Of a stretch of DNA of 64,000 nucleotides, positions 17,033 through 26,060 are shown one piece after another (position 1 is the first letter of the stretch; each line of letters opens with the position of its first letter). The notes beneath the pieces are model-generated. The model was not told the DNA's origin. It ran no database searches and was given only the letters and a program-made list of their open reading frames with translations. The DNA comes from Aquibaculum arenosum (GTDB taxonomy: Bacteria > Pseudomonadota > Alphaproteobacteria > Kiloniellales > DSM-21159): the NCBI RefSeq assembly GCF_029222965.1, contig NZ_JARHUD010000006.1:1-64000 (forward strand), given 5' to 3'. Position numbers and translations under genes: made by a program.

Positions 17033-19726
17033 TCACCACCAGCGGCGTCGCACTGCCTTCTCAATCTCGACGATGCCGAAGAGCAGCAGGCCGCCACCGA
17101 AGATCAAGGCCCATTCCTGCCCGCCCAGTGAAGCCGAGCCGAAGAGCAACTGCATCGGCGGCGCATAGGTAAAGAGGCCCTGAAGCACCACCACCACCCC
17201 GATAGCGATCAGGACCGGTCGACTGCCGGTCAGCGCTTCCCAGGAGAGACAGGAGGCACGCAGATGGCGCGTGTTGATGAGGTAGGTGATCTCCCCGACG
17301 ACCAAGGCATTCACCGCTGCGGTACGTGCCACCTCCAGTGAGGCCCCTTGCTGAATGAGCCAGAGGAAAAGGCCGAGTGCAGCGCCGAGCAGAAGGAGCG
17401 AAACCAGCAGAATGCGCCAGAGCAGGAAGCCGGATAGCAGCGGTTCACGCGGCGGGCGGGGCGGCCGGTCCATGATGTCCAGCTCCGCCTTCTCGAAAGC
17501 CAGGGCCAGCGCCAGGGTGACAGCGGTGATCATGTTCACCCAGAGGATCTGCACCGGCGTGATCGGCAGGGAGAGGCCCAGAAGGATCGCAGCGATGATA
17601 ACAAAAGCCTCGCCGCCATTGGTCGGGAGGATGAAGAGGATGGCTTTGTTCAGATTGTCGTAGACCCGGCGCCCCTCCTCGACCGCCTGTGCGATGGACG
17701 CGAAGTTGTCGTCGGCCAACACCATTTCGCTGGCTTCCTTGGCCGCCTCCGTACCCTTGTGTCCCATAGCCACGCCGACGTCGGCCGTCTTGAGTGCCGG
17801 CGCATCGTTGACACCATCACCTGTCATGGCCACGACTTCGCCGCGACGCTGCAGAGCCTCCACCAGTCGCAGCTTCTGCTCCGGCGTGGTGCGGGCGAAG
17901 ACCTCGACCTCACCCGCCGCTCCTTCCAACGCTGCCTGGTCCATGGTGGCCAGGTCCTGCCCGGTCAGCACCTTGCCGTTCTGCCCCAACCCCAGCTTGC
18001 GCGCGATGGCCAGCGCGGTCGCGCCGTGGTCCCCGGTGATCATGCGCACGGCGATCCCGGCCCGATGACAGCGGGCAACCGCGGCGATGGCCTCGTCGCG
18101 CGGCAGGTCGATGATGCCGTAGATGCCGAGCAGGGTCAGGCCGCCCTTCACGTCATCAAAGGTCAAAGCCAGCTTGTCAGGCGCCGCGTCGGCTTCAGCA
18201 ATGGCCAACACTCGCATGCCCTGGTCAGCGAGGGCTTCGATCCGGGACAGCCATGCCTCCCGATCGATGGGGCGCCGTTCCGCCTCGGCCAGTTCCCGGT
18301 CGCAGCGCTCCAGCACGATCTCCGGGGCGCCCTTCACATAGATCATTCGCTGCCCGCGGTGATCGTGGTGCAGGCTTGCCATGAACTTGTGCTCGGACTC
18401 GAAGGGGATCACATCGCTGCGCGGGCAAGCCTTCTGCTCATAGCCCAGATCCCTGCCCGCCTTGGCTGCCAACGCCAGCAGGGCCCCGTCCGTCGGATTG
18501 CCCTGCAGGATCCAGCCTTCAGCGGTCTCGTGTAGTTCAGCGTCGTTGCAGCGCAGCCCGCCCAGCAACGCAGCCTCCACAGCCCGCAAATCCTTAGGAT
18601 CACAGCGGTTGCCGTCGCAAGAGAAGGTGCCTTCAGGTCCGTAGCCCGTGCCGCTCACCTCGAGGTCGTACTCTGCGGTGATCAGACGCTGAACCGAAAG
18701 TTCGTTGCGCGTCAGCGTGCCGGTCTTGTCGGAACAGATCACCGTGACCGAGCCCAGGGTCTCCACGGCCGGCAGCCGCCGGATGATGGCATTGCGCCCG
18801 GCCATGCGGGTGACCCCGATCGCCAGCGTAATGGTCAGGATCGCCGGAAGGCCTTCCGGAATGGCTGCCACCGCCAGACCGACAGCCGCCAGAAACATCT
18901 CGCTGGCATCGTAGTCGCGCAACAGGATGCCGAAAGCGAAGGTAAGCGCCGCGAGCACCAGGATTCCAAGGCTGAGCCAGCGGCCGAACTGCGCCATCTT
19001 GCGCAGCAGCGGCGTGGTCATGGGCGCGACATCCGCCATCATGCCGCTGATGCGACCGATTTCCGTACGCGGGCCCGTCGCCACCACCACACCGGCCGCC
19101 TTGCCCTGGGTCACCAGCGTGCCGGCATAGGCCATGGAGCGACGATCACCCAGCAGAGCATCGATCTCGACCGGCTCGCTGTCCTTCTCGCTCGGCAGCG
19201 ATTCGCCGGTCAATGCTGCCTCCTGCACCTGGAGGCTGCGAGTCTGGTGCAGGCGCAGGTCCGCCGGCACCTTGTCGCCGGATTTCAGCAGCACCAGATC
19301 GCCTGGCACCAGCGTACCGGCATCGATGGTCCTGCGCTGGCCGTCGCGCACAACGGTGGCTTCCGGCGAGAGCATGTCGCGGATGGCTTCCAGCGCGCGC
19401 TCGGCCTTGCCTTCCTGAAAGAAGCCGACAGCGGCGTTGATGATCACGACGCCTAATATGACGGCGCTGTCGATCCAATGTCCCAGCAGCGCCGTGATTA
19501 GGGCCGCCACGACCAGAACCTGGATCAGGACATTCTCGAACTGCGCCAAGAAGCGCCGCAGCGGGCCGCGCCCCTTCGGAGGCTGAAGACGGTTGGGCCC
19601 GTGCTCCTCCAGCCGGCGCTCGGCCTCTGCATCCGCCAGCCCTCTTTCAGAGGTCGCGAGCTCCTCGAAGATTTCGCGAACCGGCCGGTGATGCCAGGGT
19701 GGAGGAGTGTCGCTCGCGTCGGGCAT
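17033..19726 (-). CDS. P-type cation-transporting ATPase, P2-like
   Basis: A large inner-membrane ion pump of about 897 residues. Motifs: TGES actuator loop (AALTGESLPSEK), TM4 PEGLPA, phosphorylation site DKTGTLTRNE, nucleotide-binding KGAPE, and hinge MTGDGVNDAPAL. It is SERCA/PMR1-like in TM5 (LPTNGGE keeps Asn and Glu) but TM6 reads WVNMITAVTLALA, where calcium pumps have Asp after the Thr; here it is Ala. Ion specificity is therefore open (Ca2+, Mn2+, Na+ or H+). The start ATG at 19726 has AAAGGA six bases upstream, which decides against the longer frame to 19804. Confidence 0.92.
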   Translation of the reverse strand: MPDASDTPPPWHHRPVREIFEELATSERGLADAEAERRLEEHGPNRLQPPKGRGPLRRFLAQFENVLIQVLVVAALITALLGHWIDSAVILGVVIINAAVGFFQEGKAERALEAIRDMLSPEATVVRDGQRRTIDAGTLVPGDLVLLKSGDKVPADLRLHQTRSLQVQEAALTGESLPSEKDSEPVEIDALLGDRRSMAYAGTLVTQGKAAGVVVATGPRTEIGRISGMMADVAPMTTPLLRKMAQFGRWLSLGILVLAALTFAFGILLRDYDASEMFLAAVGLAVAAIPEGLPAILTITLAIGVTRMAGRNAIIRRLPAVETLGSVTVICSDKTGTLTRNELSVQRLITAEYDLEVSGTGYGPEGTFSCDGNRCDPKDLRAVEAALLGGLRCNDAELHETAEGWILQGNPTDGALLALAAKAGRDLGYEQKACPRSDVIPFESEHKFMASLHHDHRGQRMIYVKGAPEIVLERCDRELAEAERRPIDREAWLSRIEALADQGMRVLAIAEADAAPDKLALTFDDVKGGLTLLGIYGIIDLPRDEAIAAVARCHRAGIAVRMITGDHGATALAIARKLGLGQNGKVLTGQDLATMDQAALEGAAGEVEVFARTTPEQKLRLVEALQRRGEVVAMTGDGVNDAPALKTADVGVAMGHKGTEAAKEASEMVLADDNFASIAQAVEEGRRVYDNLNKAILFILPTNGGEAFVIIAAILLGLSLPITPVQILWVNMITAVTLALALAFEKAELDIMDRPPRPPREPLLSGFLLWRILLVSLLLLGAALGLFLWLIQQGASLEVARTAAVNALVVGEITYLINTRHLRASCLSWEALTGSRPVLIAIGVVVVLQGLFTYAPPMQLLFGSASLGGQEWALIFGGGLLLFGIVEIEKAVRRRWW

Positions 19727-19831
19727 GGATATCCTTTCCGTGTGAAGGGATGAAACCAGCCTTGATAGGGCCGCCAAGCGGCGGAGAGACATGACATGAA
19801 TCAAACTCCGGGCGGAAGCTGCCCTGGCCGC

Positions 19832-22795
19832 CTATGCTTCGGAGCGCAATGCCTGCTGCAGCACGCGCGCCACGTGCAACGCTTCGCGCTGGCTTCCGTC
19901 GGCGATCTGGTGGCGGCAGGAAGTGCCATCCGCCACGATCAAGGTGTCCGCGGAGGCGGCGCGCACCGCCGGCAGGAGGTCGGCCTCGCCCATGGCGCGC
20001 GAAACCTCAAGGGTTTCCGCCTGATAGCCGAAGGCACCAGCCATGCCGCAGCAGGAGGTCTCCACCGTTTCCACCGAAAGGCCCGGGATCAGCTTCAGCA
20101 CCCGTTCCACCGGCTTGAAAGCGGCGAAGGCCTTCTGGTGGCAATGCCCATGCAGCAGTGCACGGGTCTGCGGCAAGGCCTGCAGCGGCAGTTCCAGCCA
20201 GCCTTCGTCCAGCCCCAGGGCCAGGAATTCCTCGAAGAGCAACGCCTTGCGCGAAAGGCGGTCGGTTTCCGCGCCCGGCTGCAGCGCCATGGCCTCGTCG
20301 CGGAAGGTAAGCAGGCAGGAGGGCTCGAGCCCGATCACCGGCAGATCGCGCTCCAGGAAGGGTCGCAGCGCCGCCAGTGTGCGCCCCTGCTCGGCCCGCG
20401 CCTCATCCACTAGGCCCGCTGCGAGATAGGTGCGCCCGCAGCACAGCGGACGCCCGCCATCCGGCGCCTTGGCCAGATGTACCCGGCAGCCCGCAGCCAC
20501 CAGCACGGCGCAGGCGGCCTCCAGGTTCTCCGGCTCGAACCAGCGATTGAAGCTGTCGGCGAGCAGAACGACCTCCCGCCCCTCGACCGGTCCCATTGCA
20601 TTCTCCCGCGGCAGAAAGGGCCGCGAGGACCAACGGGGCAGTCGCCGTTCTGCCGCCAGACCCAGCAGCTTCTCGCTGAGCCGCGCTGCGCCCGGTAAGT
20701 CGTCTCGCATGTTCGCCAGCCAGGGAACCTTCGCCACCCAGGGGGCATAGCGCGGCAGGTGGGCAATCAGGCGCTCACGCAGCGGCACACCCTTGGCCTG
20801 GGCGCGCTGATGCTGCACCTCGATCTTCATGCGCGCCATATCGACGCCGGTCGGGCACTCGCGCTTGCAGCCCTTGCAGGAGACGCAGAGCTTCAAGGTT
20901 TCCGCCATCTCGTCCGACGTAAGGGCATCGGGTCCCAACTGGCCCGACAGCGCCAAGCGCAGGCTGTTGGCCCGGCCGCGCACCAGATGCTGCTCGTCGC
21001 GGGTGACCCGATAGGAGGGGCACATCACCCCAGCATCGAACTTGCGGCATGCGCCGTTGTTGTTGCACATCTCCACCGCCCCGGCGAAACCGCCCCAGGC
21101 AGCCCAGTCCAGCGCCGTGTCGAGCGGCGAGACGCCGTAGTCCGGCGGATAGCGCATCAGGCTGCGGTCATCCATGGCCGGCGGCGCGACGATCTTGCCC
21201 GGGTTCAGCCGCCACTCGGGGTCCAGGCGTTGCTTCACCTCGCCGAAAGCGCCCAGGAGACGCTCGCCGAACATCTGCCGATGGGCTTCGGAGCGCACCA
21301 GGCCGTCACCATGCTCGCCCGAATGGCTGCCTTCATAGGCCCGCACCAACTCGAAGGCCTCCTCGGCAATGGCCCGCATGGTGCTGGCGCCCACCGGGTC
21401 CTTCATATTCAGGACCGGGCGCACATGCAGGCAGCCGACCGAGGCATGGGCATACCAGGTGCCGGTGGTGCCGTGGCGCTCGAAAACCTCGGTCAGGCGC
21501 CGCGTGTACTCGGCCAGGTCCTCCAGGCGCACAGCACAGTCCTCGACGAAGGAGACGGGTTTGCCGTCGCCCTTCATCGACATCATGATGTTGAGGCCCT
21601 GCTTTCGGACCTCCCAGATGGCGGACTGGAAGGCCGGGTCCACCGCCTTCACCACGGCGCCGGGATGGCCCAGGTCGCCCATCAGTTCCATCAGCCTGTC
21701 CAGCCGGCGCAGGTTCTCGGCCTGGTCTTCCTCGGCGAACTCCACAAGCAACAGGGCGTCGGGTTCTCCCTGCACGAACTGATCCACGACCTCACGAAAG
21801 GCCGGAATGTCGCGCGACAGACCGAGCATGGTGCGGTCGACCAGTTCCACTGCCGTCGGCCCGAGCTCAACGATGTGCTGCGGCGCCTGCATGGCCTGGT
21901 AGAAGGTGGGAAAGTGGCAGACGCCGAGCACCTTGTTGCGCGGCAGGGGCGCAAGCCGCAGTTCGATCTGCTTGAAGTAGGCCAGCGTGCCTTCAGAGCC
22001 GACCAGCAGGTGCGCCAGGTTGGGTGGGTCGCCGGGCCGCCGCGCGATCTCGCCGGACAGCGCTTCTCCGGCCGGCAGGAGTGCGTCGAGGTTGTAGCCG
22101 CCCACCCGACGCATCAGACGGGGAAAGCGCGTGGCGATCTCCTCGCGCTCACGCGTGGCGATCCCAAGCAGGTCGTCGATCAGGTCCTGCTGCGCGGAGG
22201 GGTGATTGCTGCGCGGCGCACCAGCTTCCAGCACGCCGCAGTCGAGCGGGCTGCCATCGGCCAGCACCGCGGCGATGCCTTCTACATTGTCGCGCATGGT
22301 GCCGTAGCGCAGCGAGCGTGAGCCGCAGGAGTTGTTGCCGGTCATGCCGCCAATGGTGGCGCGACTCGCGGTGGAGACATCGACGGGAAACCAGAGACCG
22401 TGCGGTTTGAGTTGCCGGTTCAGGTGATCCAGCACGATCCCCGGCTGCACCGTCGCGCGCCGCGCCTCGACATCGAGGGAGACGAGCCCGCGCAGGTACT
22501 TGGAGAGATCGAGCACCAAGGCCTCGCCCACTGTCTGGCCGCATTGGGAGGTGCCGCCACCGCGGGGCAACACCGGCACGCCTTCCTCGCGGGCAATGGT
22601 GAGCGCCTTCTCGACGTCGTTCTCGCTGCGAGGCACCACCACGCCCAGCGGCTGGATCTGGTAAATCGAGGCATCGGTGGCGTAACGCCCCCGACTGAAG
22701 CCATCGAAGAGCACCTCCCCTTCCAGCTCCGCCGACAGGCGGCGGGCCAGGGCAGAATCGCTCGCATCGGCCCCGGCGGACTGGTCGAGTGGCAT
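19832..22795 (-). CDS. FAD-linked and Fe-S D-2-hydroxyacid dehydrogenase (YdiJ-like)
   Basis: A 987-residue fusion: FAD-binding PCMH/oxidase domain (about 40-270, with VLPRGGGTSQCGQ and IGGMTGNNSCGSRSLRYGT), FAD-oxidase C-terminal domain to about 540 (SGEHGDG), a ferredoxin-like segment (CVSCKGCKRECPTGVD plus an earlier GACRKFDAGVMCPSYR), and CCG cysteine-rich motifs (PLCCGRTYLA, ETSCCGMAGAFG). E. coli YdiJ, of the same size and layout, oxidises D-2-hydroxyglutarate; D-lactate is the other possibility. The start has AAGGAGAG upstream. Electrons should go to the quinone pool or another carrier. Confidence 0.92.
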   Translation of the reverse strand: MPLDQSAGADASDSALARRLSAELEGEVLFDGFSRGRYATDASIYQIQPLGVVVPRSENDVEKALTIAREEGVPVLPRGGGTSQCGQTVGEALVLDLSKYLRGLVSLDVEARRATVQPGIVLDHLNRQLKPHGLWFPVDVSTASRATIGGMTGNNSCGSRSLRYGTMRDNVEGIAAVLADGSPLDCGVLEAGAPRSNHPSAQQDLIDDLLGIATREREEIATRFPRLMRRVGGYNLDALLPAGEALSGEIARRPGDPPNLAHLLVGSEGTLAYFKQIELRLAPLPRNKVLGVCHFPTFYQAMQAPQHIVELGPTAVELVDRTMLGLSRDIPAFREVVDQFVQGEPDALLLVEFAEEDQAENLRRLDRLMELMGDLGHPGAVVKAVDPAFQSAIWEVRKQGLNIMMSMKGDGKPVSFVEDCAVRLEDLAEYTRRLTEVFERHGTTGTWYAHASVGCLHVRPVLNMKDPVGASTMRAIAEEAFELVRAYEGSHSGEHGDGLVRSEAHRQMFGERLLGAFGEVKQRLDPEWRLNPGKIVAPPAMDDRSLMRYPPDYGVSPLDTALDWAAWGGFAGAVEMCNNNGACRKFDAGVMCPSYRVTRDEQHLVRGRANSLRLALSGQLGPDALTSDEMAETLKLCVSCKGCKRECPTGVDMARMKIEVQHQRAQAKGVPLRERLIAHLPRYAPWVAKVPWLANMRDDLPGAARLSEKLLGLAAERRLPRWSSRPFLPRENAMGPVEGREVVLLADSFNRWFEPENLEAACAVLVAAGCRVHLAKAPDGGRPLCCGRTYLAAGLVDEARAEQGRTLAALRPFLERDLPVIGLEPSCLLTFRDEAMALQPGAETDRLSRKALLFEEFLALGLDEGWLELPLQALPQTRALLHGHCHQKAFAAFKPVERVLKLIPGLSVETVETSCCGMAGAFGYQAETLEVSRAMGEADLLPAVRAASADTLIVADGTSCRHQIADGSQREALHVARVLQQALRSEA

Positions 22796-22839
22796 GGCTC
22801 TCTCCTTCGGCGCTTTCGCGCCAACTGTTTCTTATCGTC

Positions 22840-23433
22840 TCAGGCGTGCGCCTGCTGGGACCGGCGCCGGGCCTGTTGCCGTTCGATCTCGCGTCTCAGC
22901 TTGAGCTTGAGCCCGACAACTTCATACATGCCGAGATCGGTGATTTCCGCAATGTCGCGCAAAGGCAGGCCCGTTTCCAGCAGCAGCACGCGCGCGAAGT
23001 CGCCGCGCGGCATGGATCGGTCACTGCGTGGCTGATTGTGCCGCCCGCGCTTGGAATCAGCACGACGCTGGGCTTCCTCCTCGCGCTGGCGGCGGGCGAC
23101 CTCCTCGCGGTGGCGCTGGCGCGCCCGGCTTGCCGCGGCCTCCCAGGCATAGCCGGCCCAGGCGGCCCGACGCATGGAGGGACTCATGCTCTCGGTCCAG
23201 CCCGGCTCCATCTCTGCGCCTGCCGGTCGGCTCGGGCCGGCAGCCTCGTGCTCCTGTTGCTCCTGGCGCCCACAGGCGCGCGCCGCCTCCTCCAGGTCCA
23301 TGCCCGCAGAATCGGCCATGCGTTCGGCCGCGGCCAAAGCCGCCTCGCGTTCGCCCGCGAAGGGGCTCTCCGCCGCAAGCGTGAGGAGCTTGCGGAAGCG
23401 CTGCTGTTGGGAGCTGCTCAAGGACTGTGTCAT
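22840..23433 (-). CDS. DUF2786 domain protein
   Basis: The first 50 residues (FRKLLTLAAESPFAGEREAALAAAERMA) fit the DUF2786 module, a helical segment found in phage and bacterial proteins of unknown function. A charged Arg/Glu-rich linker (about 90-135) leads to a C-terminal segment that looks like a small helix-turn-helix (FARVLLLETGLPLRDIAEITDLGMYEVVGLKLKLRRE, split here as motif ends). The protein might bind DNA, but no target is evident. It lies 44 bases upstream of the YdiJ-like gene on the same strand. Confidence 0.65.
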   Translation of the reverse strand: MTQSLSSSQQQRFRKLLTLAAESPFAGEREAALAAAERMADSAGMDLEEAARACGRQEQQEHEAAGPSRPAGAEMEPGWTESMSPSMRRAAWAGYAWEAAASRARQRHREEVARRQREEEAQRRADSKRGRHNQPRSDRSMPRGDFARVLLLETGLPLRDIAEITDLGMYEVVGLKLKLRREIERQQARRRSQQAHA

Positions 23434-23500
23434 AACAAACGATCACTATAACGTCAGACGCCCCGGGCGCGGCGAAAATTCAACGAGGAGCCCGTGCTGC

Positions 23501-24238
23501 ATGCGCCTGTTTGAAGAACTGGACCATCGGGAAACCCCGATCGGCCCCTTGAGCCTTCGCCGCCGGCAGGAGCTTTCTCTGAAGGTCGAGGTCTATGAGA
23601 TCAAGCTCGGCGACGAATTTCTCATGTCGAGCCTCTTCACCGCTTCCGAGATTGCCCTGGCGCACCTGGGCCTCGATGCCCTGGCCAAGCAGGAAGGCGC
23701 TGCGGTGTTGGTCGGCGGCCTGGGCCTGGGCTACACCGCGCAAGCAGCGCTCGAACACCCCATCGGGTCGCTCCTGGTCATCGACCTGCTGGAGCCGGTG
23801 ATCGACTGGCACCGCCAGGGCCTCTTGCCCATGGGGCGCGCCCTTGCCGAGGATGAGCGTTGTCGTCTGCTGGCCGGCGACTTCTTTGCCCTGGCGCGCA
23901 GCGAAGCCGGTTTCGATCCCGAGCAGCCAAGCCGCCGCTTCGATGCCATCCTCCTCGACATCGACCATTCCCCGGACGCCCTACTCGATGACCGCAGCAC
24001 CGCGTTCTATCGCCCCGAAGGCCTGCAGGCTCTGGCGCGCCACCTGCGGCCGGGCGGCATTTTCGGACTCTGGTCCAACGAGCCGCCGGACCCCAACTTC
24101 TCGCAGCGCATGGAAGCCGCCTTCGCCCAGGCCCGGGCGGCGCCGGTGGAATTTTACAACCCCTTGCAGGACCGCAACGTCGTTCAGACGGTTTACCTGG
24201 GGCGGAAGGCCGAAAAGGGTTCGCAAGCGGAAAGCTGA
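23501..24238 (+). CDS. spermidine-synthase-like methyltransferase-fold protein
   Basis: A 245-residue class I Rossmann protein related to spermidine synthases: VLVGGLGLGYTAQAAL is the nucleotide or SAM motif I, LLVIDLLEPVIDWH the acidic motif II, and FDAILLDIDHSPD the motif that holds the catalytic Asp in polyamine aminopropyltransferases. The N-terminal tetramerisation strands are short, so it may be a methyltransferase rather than a true synthase. The ATG at 23501 is preceded by GAGGAG at 10 bases. It stops 7 bases before the convergent GntR gene's stop. Confidence 0.75.
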   Translation: MRLFEELDHRETPIGPLSLRRRQELSLKVEVYEIKLGDEFLMSSLFTASEIALAHLGLDALAKQEGAAVLVGGLGLGYTAQAALEHPIGSLLVIDLLEPVIDWHRQGLLPMGRALAEDERCRLLAGDFFALARSEAGFDPEQPSRRFDAILLDIDHSPDALLDDRSTAFYRPEGLQALARHLRPGGIFGLWSNEPPDPNFSQRMEAAFAQARAAPVEFYNPLQDRNVVQTVYLGRKAEKGSQAES

Positions 24239-24245
24239 GGGGGCT

Positions 24246-24956
24246 TCAGTCGGCCAGCGCTTCCGCCTGGTCGAGCACCGCGAGGCCATGCGCCCGGAAA
24301 CTGCGCTGGCCTTCCCGCAACGCCGCCACGAGCGTGTCGCGTACGATGCGGGTATGGGCGATCACGGCGGCGGCCGCTTCGTCAGGGCGACCCTGGGCGA
24401 TGAATTGCAGAATCTCGCGGTGCTCGCGCAGGGAATCCGCCCGCCCCTGCTCGGACTTGGCCATCATCCAGCGCGCACGCGCGATACGGGTGACCGTGTC
24501 CTGCACCGCCCGCGCCAGAAAGCGATTGCCACTGAGGCGCGCGAAGCTGACATGCACCTCGGTGCCGACGTCGAACCAGGTTTCCGGCGAGTCGTCTCCC
24601 TCGACTCGATCGAGCATGCGCGCCACCTCGGCCAAGTCTTTCGCCTTGGCACGCCGACAGGCCAAGCGTACCGCTTCCGCTTCGATCGCTTCACGGTACT
24701 CGAAGACTTCAAGCAACTCGGCCAGATCGATGGGGGCGACGCGCAGGCTGCGGCCCTCGCGGCTGACCAGCCCTTCCACTTCGAGGCGCAGCAAGGCCTC
24801 GCGGATCGGCGTGCGCGAACTGCCAAGCCTCGCCTCCAGCGCCCGTTCGGAAATGCGCTCCCCGGGCAGCAGATGCAGGCTCAGGATATCCGCACGCAAA
24901 CGCTCATAGACGCCTACGCCGCCATTTCCCGCCTGACGTGATTCCACTGCCTCCAC
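24246..24956 (-). CDS. GntR family transcriptional regulator, FCD subfamily
   Basis: A 236-residue regulator with an N-terminal winged helix (VYERLRADILSLHLLPGERISERALEARLGSSRTPIREALLRL in outline; the recognition part is SSRTPIREAL) and an FCD effector domain from about 85 onward, whose helices carry metal-coordinating Asp and His candidates (DVGTEVHVSF, EHREILQFI). It is divergent from the HMG-CoA-lyase/CaiB/TRAP genes, so it most likely represses them until the transported carboxylic acid or its CoA product is present. A matching palindrome lies in the intergenic region. Confidence 0.9.
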   Translation of the reverse strand: MEAVESRQAGNGGVGVYERLRADILSLHLLPGERISERALEARLGSSRTPIREALLRLEVEGLVSREGRSLRVAPIDLAELLEVFEYREAIEAEAVRLACRRAKAKDLAEVARMLDRVEGDDSPETWFDVGTEVHVSFARLSGNRFLARAVQDTVTRIARARWMMAKSEQGRADSLREHREILQFIAQGRPDEAAAAVIAHTRIVRDTLVAALREGQRSFRAHGLAVLDQAEALAD

Positions 24957-25003
24957 GCTGACACCCCTTTTCCTGCTCCGCTTGACCGGCTAGGATAACG
25001 GTA

Positions 25004-25016
25004 TACCAATTTGGTA
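25004..25016. promoter_or_regulatory. candidate GntR operator
   Basis: TACCAATTTGGTA is a perfect 13-base palindrome around a central T, 47 bases upstream of the GntR start and 72 upstream of the lyase start. FCD-type regulators typically bind short TGGTnnnACCA-like palindromes. It is the only strong symmetry in this divergent intergenic region. Confidence 0.6.
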
Positions 25017-25088
25017 CGCCAGAAAACGGGAAAGCGTCCGAACCGACAGCGGTCCCGCCGATAGACACCCTTGAGGAGCAAGCGCGTT

Positions 25089-26060
25089 ATGCCCGACGGA
25101 ACGATCAAAGCCCCCCGCCCGGACGGCTTTCCAGCCAAGGCGCGAGTCGTCGAAGTTGGCACCCGCGATGGCTTCCAGGCGGAATCGGAGTGGATTCCCA
25201 CGGAAACGAAGATCGAGGTGCTGAACGCACTGATCGAGGCGGGCGTGCCGCAGTTCGAGGCGACGGCCTTTGTCTCTCCGCGCGCCGTGCCGCAGATGCG
25301 CGATGCCGCCGAAGTCATGGCCGGCGTGACGCGCAAGGCGGGCGCCAAGCTGACGGCCCTGGTGCCCAATGCCCGCGGTGCCGAAGGGGCTGCCAAGGCC
25401 GGTGTCGATGCCATGGTGGTCTTCGTCTCGGCCTCCGAGAGCCACAACCTCAAGAACATGAACAGCCCGCGGGCAAAAACCCTGGCCGGCTTCCGCGACG
25501 TCTGCCGGATTGCCGAAGAGGCCGGGATCGAGGTGCAGGGCGCCATCGCCACCTCCTTCGGCTGCCCCTTCGAGGGCAACGTGCCCGTCGAGTCGGTGCT
25601 GGAGATCGCCCGCGCCTACCGCGACCTCGGCATCACCCATGTGGCCCTAGGCGACACCACCGGCATGGCGACCCCGCCGCTGGTGACCGCACTGTGCCGC
25701 GCGATGAAGGCAGAACTGCCGGACGCCGACCTGGCGCTGCACTTCCACAACACGCGTGGCGTCGGGCTCGTGAACGTCTACGCCGGACTCGCCGAAGGCA
25801 TTTCCACCTTCGAGTCCTCCATCGGCGGCATCGGCGGCTGCCCCTTCGCGCCAGGTGCCACCGGCAACATCTGCACCGAGGATCTGGTCTACCTGCTGCA
25901 CGAGTGCGGCGTGGAAACCGGCATTGACCTCGAGCGCCTCTGCAGCGTGGCGCAGCGCGTGGAAGAGGTCGTCGGCCGCACGCTTCCCGGCCAGGTGATG
26001 AAGGCGGGGCCGCGGCTGCGCCTCAGCGCGCTCGACGAAGTGGCGACGGCCTGCGGGTGA
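25089..26060 (+). CDS. hydroxymethylglutaryl-CoA lyase family enzyme
   Basis: A 323-residue TIM-barrel lyase of the HMGL-like family, which cleaves 3-hydroxy-3-methylglutaryl-CoA to acetyl-CoA and acetoacetate. The catalytic Arg-Asp pair is in VGTRDGFQAE, the metal-binding HxH in LHFHNTRG (human enzyme has HDTYG, so Asp to Asn here), and the active-site Cys loop is IGGCPFAPGATGN. The ATG at 25089 has GAGGAG upstream. Its stop overlaps the GTG start of the CaiB gene, pointing to a coupled pathway. A related 3-hydroxyacyl-CoA could also be the substrate. Confidence 0.88.
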   Translation: MPDGTIKAPRPDGFPAKARVVEVGTRDGFQAESEWIPTETKIEVLNALIEAGVPQFEATAFVSPRAVPQMRDAAEVMAGVTRKAGAKLTALVPNARGAEGAAKAGVDAMVVFVSASESHNLKNMNSPRAKTLAGFRDVCRIAEEAGIEVQGAIATSFGCPFEGNVPVESVLEIARAYRDLGITHVALGDTTGMATPPLVTALCRAMKAELPDADLALHFHNTRGVGLVNVYAGLAEGISTFESSIGGIGGCPFAPGATGNICTEDLVYLLHECGVETGIDLERLCSVAQRVEEVVGRTLPGQVMKAGPRLRLSALDEVATACG

